This document shows, one piece after another, positions 34,852-44,107 of a DNA stretch of 64,000 nucleotides. The position numbers were made by a program, and so were the translations under genes. How positions within the stretch are numbered: position 1 is the stretch's first letter; every line of letters starts with the position of its first letter. The stretch spans positions 868,001 to 932,000 of the forward strand of contig NZ_CP130058.1 of assembly GCF_030644365.1 (NCBI RefSeq), in the 5' to 3' direction. The stretch is from Schaalia sp. HMT-172 (GTDB lineage Bacteria > Actinomycetota > Actinomycetes > Actinomycetales > Actinomycetaceae). Under the pieces are notes generated by a model. It had not been told where the DNA came from. It did not search any database and was given only the letters and a program-made list of their open reading frames with translations.

Positions 34852-35094
34852 ATGACTGCTGTGAGTGCTACCGCCGCCCGCTCGGACCTGTACCGGCTCA
34901 TCGACACCGTGAACGAGGAGTCGACACCCATCACGATCACCGGCCGTCGTGGAAACGCTGTCCTCATTGGCGAGGCCGACTGGTCCGCCATTCAGGAAAC
35001 CCTCTACCTGCAGGGAATTCCCGGAATGGCGGACAGCCTGAAGGAGGCCGCTCGCGAAGACCTTGACGACGCGCTCGACGACGTGGAGTGGTAG
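34852..35094 (+). CDS. YefM-type antitoxin
   Basis: An 80-residue Phd/YefM antitoxin. The N-terminal DNA-binding fold reads ATAARSDLYRLIDTVNEEST and PITITGRRGNAVLIGEADW; the acidic C-terminus (KEAAREDLDDALDDVEW) is the part that wraps and blocks the toxin. AAAGGAA precedes the ATG. It lies 2 bp before the toxin gene and presumably autorepresses the pair. Confidence 0.93.
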   Translation: MTAVSATAARSDLYRLIDTVNEESTPITITGRRGNAVLIGEADWSAIQETLYLQGIPGMADSLKEAAREDLDDALDDVEW

Positions 35095-35096
35095 CG

Positions 35097-35357
35097 ATGT
35101 GGCGGGTCGTCTTCTCCAAGCAGGCCGCGAAGGATGCGAAGAAGCTCTCCGCCAGCGGTCTCAAGGCGAAAGCTCGAAGCCTCATCGAGGTCCTGACAGA
35201 GGATCCGTTCGCGACGCCTCCACGCTATGAGCGCCTCGCGGGCGACCTCGCGGGGATGTATTCGCGCAGAATTAATATTCAGCACAGGCTCGTCTATGAG
35301 GTGTTCGAGGAAGAGCGCACCGTCCGCGTCCTGCGCATGTGGACCCACTACGAGTGA
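35097..35357 (+). CDS. YoeB/Txe-type toxin mRNA interferase
   Basis: This 86-residue RelE-superfamily toxin cleaves mRNA on the ribosome. YoeB catalytic features are visible: Glu in PRYERLAGDLAG, Arg in YSRRINIQHRLVYEV and the terminal His-Tyr of RMWTHYE. ATG 35097 with GGAG 8 nt before it gives the usual length; a GTG three codons earlier overlaps the antitoxin stop. The full set of residues suggests an active toxin. Confidence 0.94.
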   Translation: MWRVVFSKQAAKDAKKLSASGLKAKARSLIEVLTEDPFATPPRYERLAGDLAGMYSRRINIQHRLVYEVFEEERTVRVLRMWTHYE

Positions 35358-35487
35358 GTCGTCCTGTGGGGTGAGAACGTCCACAGCGGGCAGGGGAGTG
35401 GGTCACATTCCGAAATCGTTAGGCCGCGATGCAGACTGCGGGCATATTCTGGCTTCATCTTTGTGAAAAACCACGACAGGAGGCCTC

Positions 35488-36636
35488 ATGGCATCGACGC
35501 AGCACACCCCGACGGAACTTGAGGCTGCCGGCGACCTGGTCCTTCCCGCCGCCGACGAGCTGGCGGGGCGTTTCCCCCTGACCCATAACCTGCACCCGGC
35601 GACGCCGGAAGAATACAACGAGATCATGTCGACCCTGGCCTTCGGTAAGAAGTTCACGGACCACATGGCCCACATGCGCTGGACGCGCGAGGGTGGCTGG
35701 AATGAGCGCGGCGTCATCCCCTACGGCCCGCTCGAACTGACCCCCGGCGCCTCCGTCTTCCACTACTGCCAGTCCGTCTTCGAGGGCATCAAGGCCTACA
35801 AGCGTGAGGACGGGTCCGTGTGGACCTTCCGCCCCGGCTACAACGCTGCGCGCCTGAATCACTCGGCCCGCCGTCTGGCGCTGCCCGAGCTGAGCCGCGA
35901 GGACTTCGTGGCTTCCCTCGTGGATTACGTGCGCGCGGACGTCAAGTGGGTGCCCGACGTCGATGGCTCCTCCCTCTACCTGCGTCCCTTCATGTTTGCG
36001 TCCGAGGAGTTCGTGGGCGTGCATCCCGCGGGCGTCGTCGACTACTACGTTATCGGCTCGCCGTCGGGCCCCTACTTCAAGGGCGGCCTGTCGGGCGTGG
36101 CCATCTGGGTGGAGCGCGAGTATCACCGCGCAGGCCCTGGCGGCACCGGAAGCGCCAAGGCTGGCGGCAACTACGCGGCCTCCCTGCTGCCCCAGATTCA
36201 GGCCGAGGCCAAGGGCTTCTCTCAGGTCTGCTTCCTGGACACCTACGAGGGCAAGTATCTCGAGGAGCTGGGCGGCATGAACATGTTCGTCGTCATGGCT
36301 GACGGCAGGATCCGAACCCCCGAGCTCACCGGCGTCATCCTCGAGGGAGGCACCCGCAGCGCGATCCTGCGCATGCTGCGCGACCAGGGCGTGGACGTGC
36401 GCGAGGAGAAGATCGCCCTGCCCGAGGTCGTGGAGGGCATCCGCTCGGGCGCGGTCGCCGAGGTCTTCGCCTGCGGCACGGCCGCCGTGGTCACCCCGAT
36501 CACGCGCCTGGCTGGCGACGACTTCGACGTGGAGATCGCGGTGGGGGACAAGACCCGCGAGATCCACAAGCGCCTGACCGACATCCAGTGGGGTCGCGCG
36601 GAGGATCCCTACGGCTGGACGTACCGCCTGGCCTGA
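35488..36636 (+). CDS. ilvE: Branched-chain amino acid aminotransferase
   Basis: A 382-residue class IV PLP enzyme that makes or degrades Leu, Ile and Val by transamination. SVFEGIKAYKREDGSVWTFR, RPFMFASEEFVGVHP and the PLP-lysine block AKAGGNYAASLLPQIQA are the family signatures, with GGMNMFVVM and the GGTRSAILRM phosphate-binding segment after. AGGAGG stands 3 nt before CTC-ATG. The long N-terminus (about 35 residues) is typical of type II BCATs. Confidence 0.96.
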   Translation: MASTQHTPTELEAAGDLVLPAADELAGRFPLTHNLHPATPEEYNEIMSTLAFGKKFTDHMAHMRWTREGGWNERGVIPYGPLELTPGASVFHYCQSVFEGIKAYKREDGSVWTFRPGYNAARLNHSARRLALPELSREDFVASLVDYVRADVKWVPDVDGSSLYLRPFMFASEEFVGVHPAGVVDYYVIGSPSGPYFKGGLSGVAIWVEREYHRAGPGGTGSAKAGGNYAASLLPQIQAEAKGFSQVCFLDTYEGKYLEELGGMNMFVVMADGRIRTPELTGVILEGGTRSAILRMLRDQGVDVREEKIALPEVVEGIRSGAVAEVFACGTAAVVTPITRLAGDDFDVEIAVGDKTREIHKRLTDIQWGRAEDPYGWTYRLA

Positions 36637-36653
36637 GCCTGATCGCGTTCCCT

Positions 36654-36688
36654 AGCCATGGCCTCGTCGATTGCACGAGGCCGTGGCT
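36654..36688 (+). terminator. Shared-stem terminator after ilvE
   Basis: AGCCATGGCCTCGT / ACGAGGCCGTGGCT, one A-C mismatch: a CCACGG variant of the recurring stem. Confidence 0.65.
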
Positions 36689-36800
36689 GTGTCAAGCCGT
36701 CTCATTGTCGTCAGGCGTCGCGTTCGTGACAGTAGTGTCAGAACCAAAGTAAGGGTATCCTTCTCTACATACTCGTGTGTGTCGCGTTGATAGGAGAACC

Positions 36801-38402
36801 ATGAAACGCGCGATCGTGGTCGTCTGCTCGTGGGCGGCGGCCCTGTGTCTGGCGCTCGCCTACCTGGCGATCGGCTGGGGAATCGACGATGTCGTCGGAG
36901 GGGCGGCCTGGTCCACCTGGTGGATCGCGCTCGCCGCCGCCCTCGCCTCCGGCTTCTTCGCGTGGGCCGTCAGCGCCCTCGGTGCGACTACTATGAAGCA
37001 GCTGGAGCCGAGCCTGCGCCACTCGATGATCCGCCAGGTCTTTGCCCTGGGGCCCTCGCAGCGCACCAATGAGCGCGCGGGCCGCGTCGTCAACTCGGCC
37101 ACCGACGGCGTCGAGCGCGTGGCCGCCTACAAGGGCATCTTCCTGGCCCCCATGATTGCGTCGCTGACGACCCCGATCCTCGTCGTCATCGTCGTCGCCC
37201 TCACCCTCGACCCGGCCTCGGGCGGCTTCCTGGCTATTGCCATCCCGTTGGTCCCAATCTGCGTCATGGGCTTCCGCAAGGCCTTCAAGCCGGTCTCCTC
37301 GCGCTACCGTCACGCCTCGCGCCAGCTCTCCGCCAAGGAACTCGACGCCATCCAGGGCTTGGGAGACCTGGCCCTCATGAACGCGGGCAAGGATATGGGC
37401 AAGCGCCTGGCCGAGGCCGCCGAAGAGGTGCGTTCGAAGGTCATGAGCTACCTGGCGGGCAACCAGCTGATCCTCCTCGTCATCGACTCTGTCTTCTCCC
37501 TGGGCATGATCACCGGCGCGATCACGCTGGCCCTCATCCGCTACGAGCAGGGGGCCCTGAGCGCTGGCGGCGCCATCTCCCTCGTGCTGCTCTCCTCGAT
37601 CATGCTGGACCCCCTGGACCGGATCGGACAGTTCTTCTACATCGGCATGGGCGGCATCGCCGCCAACAAGGAAATCAAGAAGTTTAACGAGCAGACCCCG
37701 CCCGTCGTGGACGCCAAGGGCGTCAGCGTCCCCGCGATCCCGGCCGCCCCCGGCGAGATCGCCCTGTCTGGCGTGTCCTTCTCCTACACCAAGGACACCC
37801 CTGTCCTGCGCGGCGCAAACCTGATGGTGAGCCCGGGCGAACACGTCGCCCTGGCTGGACCCTCCGGCGCCGGTAAGTCCACGATCTCCGCGCTCCTGCA
37901 AGGATTTCTGCGACCCACGCGCGGACAGGTAAGCCTCAACGGCGTGGACCTGGCCACAGCGCCCCTGTCGTGGGTGCGCGCCCAGAGCGCTGTCGTCGAA
38001 CAGACCACCTACCTCTTCTCCGGCACGCTGCGTGACAACCTCCTCCTGGCCGCCCCCACGGCCACCGACGACCAGCTCATTGAGGCCCTGCGCGCCGCCC
38101 ACCTCGGCGAGTTTTACGACGCGCTGCCCGGGGGCCTCGATGCGCGCGTGGGCGCTCGCGGCCTGGCCGTGTCCGGCGGCGAGGCGCAGCGCATCGCGAT
38201 CGCCCGCGCCTTCTTGAAGAACGCGTCGATCATGATCCTGGACGAGCCCACTGCCCACGTGGACCTGGCCTCCGAACGCGAGATCCTGGCTTCTCTCGAC
38301 ACTGTGTGCGCCGGGCGCACGACCCTGACGATCTCTCACCGCGACGCCACCATCAAGGACGCCGACCGCGTCGCGACGCTCCAGGAAGGAACGATCCGAT
38401 GA
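36801..38402 (+). CDS. ABC exporter half-transporter, subunit A
   Basis: A 533-residue fusion of a six-helix exporter domain (residues 1-300) and an ATPase. Walker A is GPSGAGKST, signature VSGGEAQR, Walker B IMILDEPTAHVD with its catalytic Glu, and H-loop TISHRD. ATG 36801 has TAGGAGA upstream. It overlaps subunit B by ATGA, so the two form a heterodimer. Resemblance in layout to CydD/CydC and to multidrug or peptide exporters is noted, but no cydAB is present, so the substrate is open. Confidence 0.9.
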   Translation: MKRAIVVVCSWAAALCLALAYLAIGWGIDDVVGGAAWSTWWIALAAALASGFFAWAVSALGATTMKQLEPSLRHSMIRQVFALGPSQRTNERAGRVVNSATDGVERVAAYKGIFLAPMIASLTTPILVVIVVALTLDPASGGFLAIAIPLVPICVMGFRKAFKPVSSRYRHASRQLSAKELDAIQGLGDLALMNAGKDMGKRLAEAAEEVRSKVMSYLAGNQLILLVIDSVFSLGMITGAITLALIRYEQGALSAGGAISLVLLSSIMLDPLDRIGQFFYIGMGGIAANKEIKKFNEQTPPVVDAKGVSVPAIPAAPGEIALSGVSFSYTKDTPVLRGANLMVSPGEHVALAGPSGAGKSTISALLQGFLRPTRGQVSLNGVDLATAPLSWVRAQSAVVEQTTYLFSGTLRDNLLLAAPTATDDQLIEALRAAHLGEFYDALPGGLDARVGARGLAVSGGEAQRIAIARAFLKNASIMILDEPTAHVDLASEREILASLDTVCAGRTTLTISHRDATIKDADRVATLQEGTIR

Positions 38403-40162
38403 CCCGCAGGCACCTGTCCGTTCGGCTCCTGTCCATCACGCGTCGCGTCCTGCCCCCTCTGGCCGCATCGATCGCCGCGCGCGTCGTCTTCCTGATGGCC
38501 GGGATTGCTCTGTTCGCCCTGGGCGGTTGGGCCGTGGGGAGCCTGGCCGTCGGCACCAGCGCCTGGTCCATCCCCTTCATCATCGCGTTTGCTGTGGGAT
38601 TGAGCCTGCTCAAGGGCGCAGCTCGCTACCTCGAGCAGTTCGCCGGGCACTTCGTGGCCTTCCACTCCCTGGCGATGCTGCGCAACTACTTCTACGACCA
38701 GCTTGAACCCCAGGCGCCGGCGGGCACGGATCGCCTGGATTCGGGCGACATCATGAACCGCGTGACGAAGGATATCGACCGTGTCGAGGTCTTTTTCGCG
38801 CACACGCTGGCGCCTGTGACGACGGCTATCATCGTCCCGATCGTGACGATCGTGTGGATGGGGTCCGCCGTCTCCTGGACGCTCGCGACCGTGCTGGCTC
38901 CGTTCCTGCTGGTCGTCGGCGCCATCATCCCCTTCCTGGGCTCGGGCTCGACCGCGCGTGCGGCGCGTGAGCTGCGCGAGGCCCGCGGCGCGATCGCCGC
39001 CCACGTGACCGACTCGGTTCAGGGCGTGCGCGAGGTCTTGGCCTTTGGCGCGCAGGATCGTCGCGAGGCCGAGATGAGCGCCATCGAGGAGCGTATCGAC
39101 TCCGCTCTGGGCGTGCAGGGTCGCTGGATCGCGCTGCGCCGAGGCCTCAATCAGGCTGCCGTCGCCGTCGGCATTGTCACGGTCGCTATGGTCGCGGGAT
39201 CCGGAGTGCTTGACGGTTCCCTGACCCTGCCGCGGGCGGGCCTGGCCATCGGCATCGCGATGGGCTCCTTCGGGCCGGTCCTCGCGGTCGAGGAATTCGC
39301 CGCGGACCTGGATCAGGCCTTCGCGTCTGCCGCCCGCGTCTTCGCGATCACCGACCGCTCGCCCGTCGTCGCCGACCCGGCCAACCCCAAGCCCCTGACG
39401 CCCGGCGACATCGAGATCACCGACGTGACATTCTCCTACCCGACGGACGAGGACGCGCCCGCGCCCGCGCCCACGGTCCTGGACGGCGTCAGCATCCACA
39501 TCCCCGCCGGGAAGCGCACCGCCATCGTGGGAGCCTCCGGCTCTGGCAAGTCGACGCTGGCCTCGCTGCTGACCCGCACGTGGGACCCGGCCTCGGGCAC
39601 CGTCACCATCGGCGCAACGAACGTGGCCGAGGTATCCCTGCACGACCTGCGCGCCACGGTCGCCTCCGCGCCCCAGCGTCCCTACCTGTTCAACGACACG
39701 CTGCGCGCCAACCTGCTGCTCGCCGCCCCCGACGCCACCGAGAAGGACCTCGAATCCGCGCTCGCGGCCGTGGACCTCACCGACTGGCTGGCCACGGAAA
39801 AGGACGGCCTGGACACGGTCGTTGGCGACATGGGCGAACGCCTCTCGGGTGGCCAACGCCAGCGCCTGGCCCTGGCCCGCGCGCTCCTGCGCGACGCCCC
39901 CATCTACGTCTTCGACGAGGCCACGAGCCAGGTCGACCCGGCCACCGAGGCGCGCGTGCGCGAGGGCATCGCGCGCGTCGCGAAAGGGCGTACCATCGTC
40001 GAGATCGCGCACCGCATCAGCGCCGTGCGCGACGCCGACCAGATCATCGTCATGGACGCGGGCCGCGTCGTGGAGAGCGGCACCTACGCCGAGCTGCACG
40101 CGCGCGGCGGTGCCCTCGCCGCCCTCGAGGCGCGCGAAACCGCTGATCAGCCCGGCGCCTGA
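38399..40162 (+). CDS. ABC exporter half-transporter, subunit B
   Basis: A 587-residue partner with a membrane domain (residues 15-300) and ATPase (Walker A GASGSGKST, signature LSGGQRQR, Walker B IYVFDEATSQVD, H-loop EIAHRI). Both subunits keep the catalytic glutamate, so both sites may be active, unlike many heterodimeric exporters. AGGAAGGA lies before the ATG. The upstream extension of the open frame is inside subunit A. Confidence 0.9.
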   Translation: MTRRHLSVRLLSITRRVLPPLAASIAARVVFLMAGIALFALGGWAVGSLAVGTSAWSIPFIIAFAVGLSLLKGAARYLEQFAGHFVAFHSLAMLRNYFYDQLEPQAPAGTDRLDSGDIMNRVTKDIDRVEVFFAHTLAPVTTAIIVPIVTIVWMGSAVSWTLATVLAPFLLVVGAIIPFLGSGSTARAARELREARGAIAAHVTDSVQGVREVLAFGAQDRREAEMSAIEERIDSALGVQGRWIALRRGLNQAAVAVGIVTVAMVAGSGVLDGSLTLPRAGLAIGIAMGSFGPVLAVEEFAADLDQAFASAARVFAITDRSPVVADPANPKPLTPGDIEITDVTFSYPTDEDAPAPAPTVLDGVSIHIPAGKRTAIVGASGSGKSTLASLLTRTWDPASGTVTIGATNVAEVSLHDLRATVASAPQRPYLFNDTLRANLLLAAPDATEKDLESALAAVDLTDWLATEKDGLDTVVGDMGERLSGGQRQRLALARALLRDAPIYVFDEATSQVDPATEARVREGIARVAKGRTIVEIAHRISAVRDADQIIVMDAGRVVESGTYAELHARGGALAALEARETADQPGA

Positions 40163-40229
40163 CAGACGCGAGCGCGCTGGGGATGGGGCCACGGCCTCGT
40201 CCCCCGCGTCTTTGCGTGCCCGATACCGA

Positions 40230-40235
40230 TAGGAT
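40230..40235 (+). promoter_or_regulatory. Leaderless -10 box for manA
   Basis: TAGGAT ends 7 nt before ATG 40243. Confidence 0.55.
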
Positions 40236-40242
40236 GCCACCT

Positions 40243-41460
40243 ATGGAAAGACTGATCGGCTGGACGAAAGCTGACGCGTGGGGCTCCACGAACGCGATCC
40301 CCGAGTTCCTGGGGGCCGCCGCCGGGGACGACCCGGTGTCCGAGGTGTGGTTCGGTGCCCACCCGGACGGGCCGACGCTACTGACGGACGGACACACCCT
40401 CGCCGAGCACATCGGCGAGGACCCTAAGCGCGCGCTCGGCGGAGGCCTGCTCTACGCGTTTGGGCCGACCCTGCCGTACCTGGCGAAGATCATCGCCCCT
40501 GCGCAGACCCTGAGCCTTCAGGTGCATCCGACGAAGGAGATTGCGCGCGAAGGTTACCTGCGCGAGGAGGTCCTGGGGATTGAGCGCACGGACACGCGCC
40601 GCGTCTACCGGGACATGAACCACAAGCCTGAGATGATCTATGCGCTCACCGAGTTCAGCGCCCTTGTCGGCTTCCGCGTGCCGCGTAAGGCCCGCCAGCT
40701 CCTCGTCGGGCTGGAGGGCGAGCTCGCGGACCGCCTGCGCCACCGCCTCAAGATCGCGACCGTGCGCGGGGGACTGCGTTCCCTGGCCACGTGGCTCTTC
40801 GACGAGGACTCACCTGCGACCCCCGAGCGCGTCGCCGAGTTCGTGGCCGCGTGCCGCTCCCGCCTCGCGTCGGGCACGTCCCCCTCGCCGCGCACCGACG
40901 AGCTCGTGAGCGTCCTGGGGGAGAAGCACCCGGGCGACCCGGGCATCATCGTCGCCTTCCTTATGAACCCGGTGTCCCTGCGCCCGGGCGAGGCCGTCTA
41001 CATTCCGCCGCGCCAGATCCACGCCTACCAGTCGGGCCTGGGCATCGAGGTCATGGCCTCCTCCGATAACGTCGTGCGCGCGGGCCTCACCGGCAAGTAC
41101 GTGGATTCCGCTCAGCTCGTGGAGATCACCGAGTTTTCGGCGCTGCCGCCCGTGCGCGTGGCCCCCGAGCATCCCTCGGCGACAACGGACCGTTTCCTGG
41201 CGCCCGCGCAGGAGTTCGAGCTGTCGGTGACGATGCTGGCTCCCGGCAAGCACGCCTCCCGCGTGGACGAGGTCGCCGTGCCCGGGGAGGGCCCGCGCAT
41301 CATCATCGCGACCTCCGGGTCGGTCACCCTGCATGTGCGCGAGGAGCAGGGCGGGGACAGCGTGGAGCTGGCGCGCGGCCAGGCCGTGTTCGTCTCGGCC
41401 GCCGAGCGGCGCGTGTGGGCGTTCGGCACCGGATCGTTCGTGCAGGTCGCGGCCCCCTGA
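40243..41460 (+). CDS. manA: Mannose-6-phosphate isomerase, class I
   Basis: This 405-residue zinc enzyme interconverts mannose-6-P and fructose-6-P. Zinc-site segments are SLQVHPTKEIA (Gln, His), NHKPEMIYALTEFSALVGFR (Glu) and YIPPRQIHAYQSGLGIEVMA (His), followed by the SSDNVVRAGLTGKYVD catalytic loop. The start is fixed by the -10 box and gives MERLIGWTKADAWGSTNAIPE. It links sugar uptake to cell-envelope mannose precursors. Confidence 0.95.
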   Translation: MERLIGWTKADAWGSTNAIPEFLGAAAGDDPVSEVWFGAHPDGPTLLTDGHTLAEHIGEDPKRALGGGLLYAFGPTLPYLAKIIAPAQTLSLQVHPTKEIAREGYLREEVLGIERTDTRRVYRDMNHKPEMIYALTEFSALVGFRVPRKARQLLVGLEGELADRLRHRLKIATVRGGLRSLATWLFDEDSPATPERVAEFVAACRSRLASGTSPSPRTDELVSVLGEKHPGDPGIIVAFLMNPVSLRPGEAVYIPPRQIHAYQSGLGIEVMASSDNVVRAGLTGKYVDSAQLVEITEFSALPPVRVAPEHPSATTDRFLAPAQEFELSVTMLAPGKHASRVDEVAVPGEGPRIIIATSGSVTLHVREEQGGDSVELARGQAVFVSAAERRVWAFGTGSFVQVAAP

Positions 41461-41538
41461 TGGGGGTGCGTCGTACGCGGGGACGAGGCCGTGGCAGGCC
41501 GCGTTGTCAAGTCGTTCCACGTGGTGGTCTTGGTTCCT

Positions 41539-41566
41539 GAAAAAGCCTTGTAGCTGGGGCTTTTTC
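41539..41566 (+). terminator. Intrinsic terminator after manA
   Basis: GAAAAAGCC / GGCTTTTTC, a 9-bp stem whose right arm carries the T-run. It is the only low-GC-type terminator in the window. Confidence 0.7.
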
Positions 41567-41621
41567 CTCTAAAATAAAAGCCGGACCTCATCTCCGCTCG
41601 CTGCGACGAGGCCCGATTGTC

Positions 41622-41664
41622 AATCGCAGTGTGGGTACCGCGTGGGGGTGCCCGCACTGCGATT
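41622..41664 (-). terminator. Terminator of the amidotransferase gene
   Basis: AATCGCAGTGTGGG / CCCGCACTGCGATT, 14 bp with one G-T pair, 11 bp after the stop of the minus-strand gene. Confidence 0.7.
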
Positions 41665-41675
41665 CTTTGTGCGCC

Positions 41676-42368
41676 TTAGAAGACGCCGCTGACCCAGTCG
41701 GCCAGGGTCTTGCAGGTGGAGGCTAGCTCGTCCTCGTGCGCGTCGTAGCCGGCGACGATGTCCTCGGTGTCGACGTCTTCGTTATTCACGCCCCACACGG
41801 TCGCGGTCTCGCGCGTGACCTCCGGGTGGAATTGGACGCCCAGGGCGGTGCCGTAGGAGAAGATCTGCGTGTACTTGTCCGAGCGCGCCCACTCGCGCGC
41901 GCCTCGGGGGAGTTCCACGATGGCGTCACCATGGTCGGCGAACACCGTGTGGGTCGAGGCCAGGGCCATGCGCAGGGGGACGGCTCCGCCGCCGCCCGCC
42001 TGGTCGTTCGTGCCCCACGCCAGGGGAATAACACCGTATTCGGGGCCCGCCGGGTCGGAGACGCTCACGCGCCCGCCGAAGGTCGCTGCGATCAGCTGGG
42101 CGCCCAGGCAAATGCCGAGCACCCGAATCTGTGCGGCTACGCAGCGGCGCAGGAGTTCGCGTTCTGCTTCCAGCCATGGGCAGGCCTCGTCGTCGTAGGC
42201 GTTGGCGCGGCCACCCAGGAGGATGAGGGCATCCGGCAGGGGAGCGGCCGCCAGGTCCTGGAGGCGCTGCGGGTCCTCCCAGGCGCGCACCACCTCGTGA
42301 CCGCCGAGGAAGGCGGACAACTGACCCACCGGAACGATCGGGTCGTTTTGAATTACGAGGACGCTCAT
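41676..42368 (-). CDS. Class I glutamine amidotransferase (GMP synthase-like domain protein)
   Basis: A 230-residue stand-alone GATase1 protein. The nucleophile is in RVLGICLGAQLIAATFGG, the His/Glu pair in LGVQFHPEVTRE, and a strand start SVLVIQNDPIVPVGQLSAFL at the N-terminus. Such proteins are related to the amidotransferase part of GMP synthase but lack the synthetase; some act on gamma-glutamyl compounds. ATG 42368 sits 6 nt after a -10 box. Confidence 0.9.
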   Translation of the reverse strand: MSVLVIQNDPIVPVGQLSAFLGGHEVVRAWEDPQRLQDLAAAPLPDALILLGGRANAYDDEACPWLEAERELLRRCVAAQIRVLGICLGAQLIAATFGGRVSVSDPAGPEYGVIPLAWGTNDQAGGGGAVPLRMALASTHTVFADHGDAIVELPRGAREWARSDKYTQIFSYGTALGVQFHPEVTRETATVWGVNNEDVDTEDIVAGYDAHEDELASTCKTLADWVSGVF

Positions 42369-42374
42369 ACACCA

Positions 42375-42380
42375 ATTGTA
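42375..42380 (-). promoter_or_regulatory. Leaderless -10 box for the amidotransferase
   Basis: Minus-strand TACAAT ends 6 nt before ATG 42368; a near-consensus box. Confidence 0.6.
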
Positions 42381-42401
42381 GTCGCGATCACGCGCAGGCA
42401 C

Positions 42402-43475
42402 CTATCGGCCCTTGAAGAAAGCGAACAACTGGCGCTCGCGGATCATCAGGGAGGTGATGACGACACCGATGAGCGTCCACGACGCGGCACAGACTCCCTC
42501 GGTTGCGACCAAACGCATGAGATCGGAGCGATCCCCGGGCGCCGCTCCGCTGAGGATCGTGAGACATATGCCGGAGGTGAGGACGAATGCGCCGCCCACC
42601 CATGCCACAGCCTCGAACAGCTGGAGGACCGTCGTATCCGACGTGCGGAGCCCAGCGTGCAGCGCCGAGGCGATCTCGAGGCGACGCCACCACGTGGCAG
42701 CGGCCCCTAGCACGATACCGATTGCGCTCGCGGCGATCCACGCCCACCAGGTCGGCCTATATTGCAGTCGCCCCGCCGCGTCGAAGGTCGTCCCGCGCGA
42801 AGGGTTCATGGCCAGGACCTGGGTGTTCTGGTCGTCGCTTCCAACGAGGGTTGAGCGCACCAGGGCATCGACGTCGTCGCTGTGCGGCCAGGATTCGTAC
42901 CAGCACTCATCGAAGGTCCCCGTCGCGGGTACGGGGGCGAGAGCCGCGTAGGCGTAGCCGGGACGACGCCCGTCGTTCTCGTCCCACGGGTAGGTGCCCG
43001 CGACCTCGGCCTGCCCGTGTGCGAGGGGGAGAAGGGCTCCTTGAGTGGTGCCGAGGTCCTCGGCTACCTGCTCAGGGAGCAGAATTCCCGTCGGATCGGC
43101 CGTTGTTGTCCCCAGGAGAGAGACGGTTCCAGGCGTGACCTCGTACAGGGGCAGCGACGAGGCCGGAAGGGCGAGCGGGGACAAGCCGGATTCGACCGAG
43201 CGAACGGCTCCTGCACGCACCCCGGGGATTCGCGACAGTGCATCGCAAGTGGCTCCGTCGATGCCGCCTTGCGATTGGAGGACGCGTACCGATCCCAGGT
43301 GGGCGCGAAACGAGGCCGCCTCAGCGCTGAGGGAACGAAGCGAGAACGCATCGGCGCAGATCGCGCCTCCGACCAGGGCGGTGGCCAGGATGGTCAGAAT
43401 CCCGACGCGAGCTGTCCCGCTCAGGCAGTCCCTCCAGGCCTCGGACAGGAGTGCGCGCCACGAGAGTGTGCTCAT
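42402..43475 (-). CDS. FtsX/MacB-like permease of export operon
   Basis: A 357-residue protein: one N-terminal helix (ARVGILTILATALVGGAICA), an extracellular domain of about 190 residues, then three C-terminal helices (WWAWIAASAIGIVLGAAATW, AVAWVGGAFVLTSGICLTIL, ASWTLIGVVITSLMI). This 1+3 layout is that of MacB/FtsX-type ABC permeases. ATGA overlap with the ATPase gene upstream makes it the last gene of the four-gene operon. No substrate gene is seen. Confidence 0.8.
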   Translation of the reverse strand: MSTLSWRALLSEAWRDCLSGTARVGILTILATALVGGAICADAFSLRSLSAEAASFRAHLGSVRVLQSQGGIDGATCDALSRIPGVRAGAVRSVESGLSPLALPASSLPLYEVTPGTVSLLGTTTADPTGILLPEQVAEDLGTTQGALLPLAHGQAEVAGTYPWDENDGRRPGYAYAALAPVPATGTFDECWYESWPHSDDVDALVRSTLVGSDDQNTQVLAMNPSRGTTFDAAGRLQYRPTWWAWIAASAIGIVLGAAATWWRRLEIASALHAGLRTSDTTVLQLFEAVAWVGGAFVLTSGICLTILSGAAPGDRSDLMRLVATEGVCAASWTLIGVVITSLMIRERQLFAFFKGR

Positions 43476-44107
43476 TGCGCTCCCTCCTCATCCTGGAAAC
43501 GGGCGAGGTCAATGACGGCGTCGCACTGCGCGCGAATCGACGGATCGTGCGTCGCGATCACGACGCTCACCCCGTCCTCGCGCAGTGAGCCGAGCGTGGA
43601 GGCAATGTCACGAGCCGTGGACTGATCAAGCTGCGCGGTCGGTTCATCGACGAGGAGCAGGGTGGGGGAGCATGCGAGCCCGCGCGCGAGGAGCACACGC
43701 TGAGCCTCGCCGCCCGACAGATCCCGAAAAGAGCGCTCCGCGAGATGCGCCAGGTTGAAAGCATCAAGGAGCCGGTTCGCCTCGACATCGGCCTGCGCTC
43801 GGCTCATGCCACGGGCCAGCAGGGGCAGCGCGACGTGGTCAATCGCGCTGCGCGCGCGAACGCCGAACGGGTTCTGGAAGACCCACGCAATACGGGGGCT
43901 CTGTGAACCAGCCGGATGGGGGACGCTGATCGTTCCCTCAGCTGGAGCGTCCCATCCCGCGATCAGCGACAGCAGGGTTGATTTGCCAGAACCGGATGGG
44001 CCGATGATGGCGGTGAGGGCACCGTCCTCGCAGCGGGCGCTCAGATGGCGAAAGAGCCACGGGCTTGCGGTGAACTTGTGACCGACGTTGTCTAGCTCGA
44101 CGGACAT
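43472..44107 (-). CDS. ABC transporter ATPase of export operon (LolD/MacB type)
   Basis: A 211-residue ATPase with Walker A GPSGSGKST, signature LSGGEAQR, Walker B LLLVDEPTAQLD and H-loop VIATHDP. This matches the LolD/MacB/FtsE clade that works with 1+3 permeases. ATG 44107 lies within the end of the adaptor gene (16-bp overlap). It probably powers extrusion through the permease and adaptor rather than classical transmembrane transport. Confidence 0.92.
   Translation of the reverse strand: MSVELDNVGHKFTASPWLFRHLSARCEDGALTAIIGPSGSGKSTLLSLIAGWDAPAEGTISVPHPAGSQSPRIAWVFQNPFGVRARSAIDHVALPLLARGMSRAQADVEANRLLDAFNLAHLAERSFRDLSGGEAQRVLLARGLACSPTLLLVDEPTAQLDQSTARDIASTLGSLREDGVSVVIATHDPSIRAQCDAVIDLARFQDEEGAQ

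Noticed and set aside
36801-40162. cydDC genes
   Set aside because: The heterodimeric layout fits, but there is no cydAB cytochrome bd operon beside it and no decisive signature, so only a general exporter call is made.
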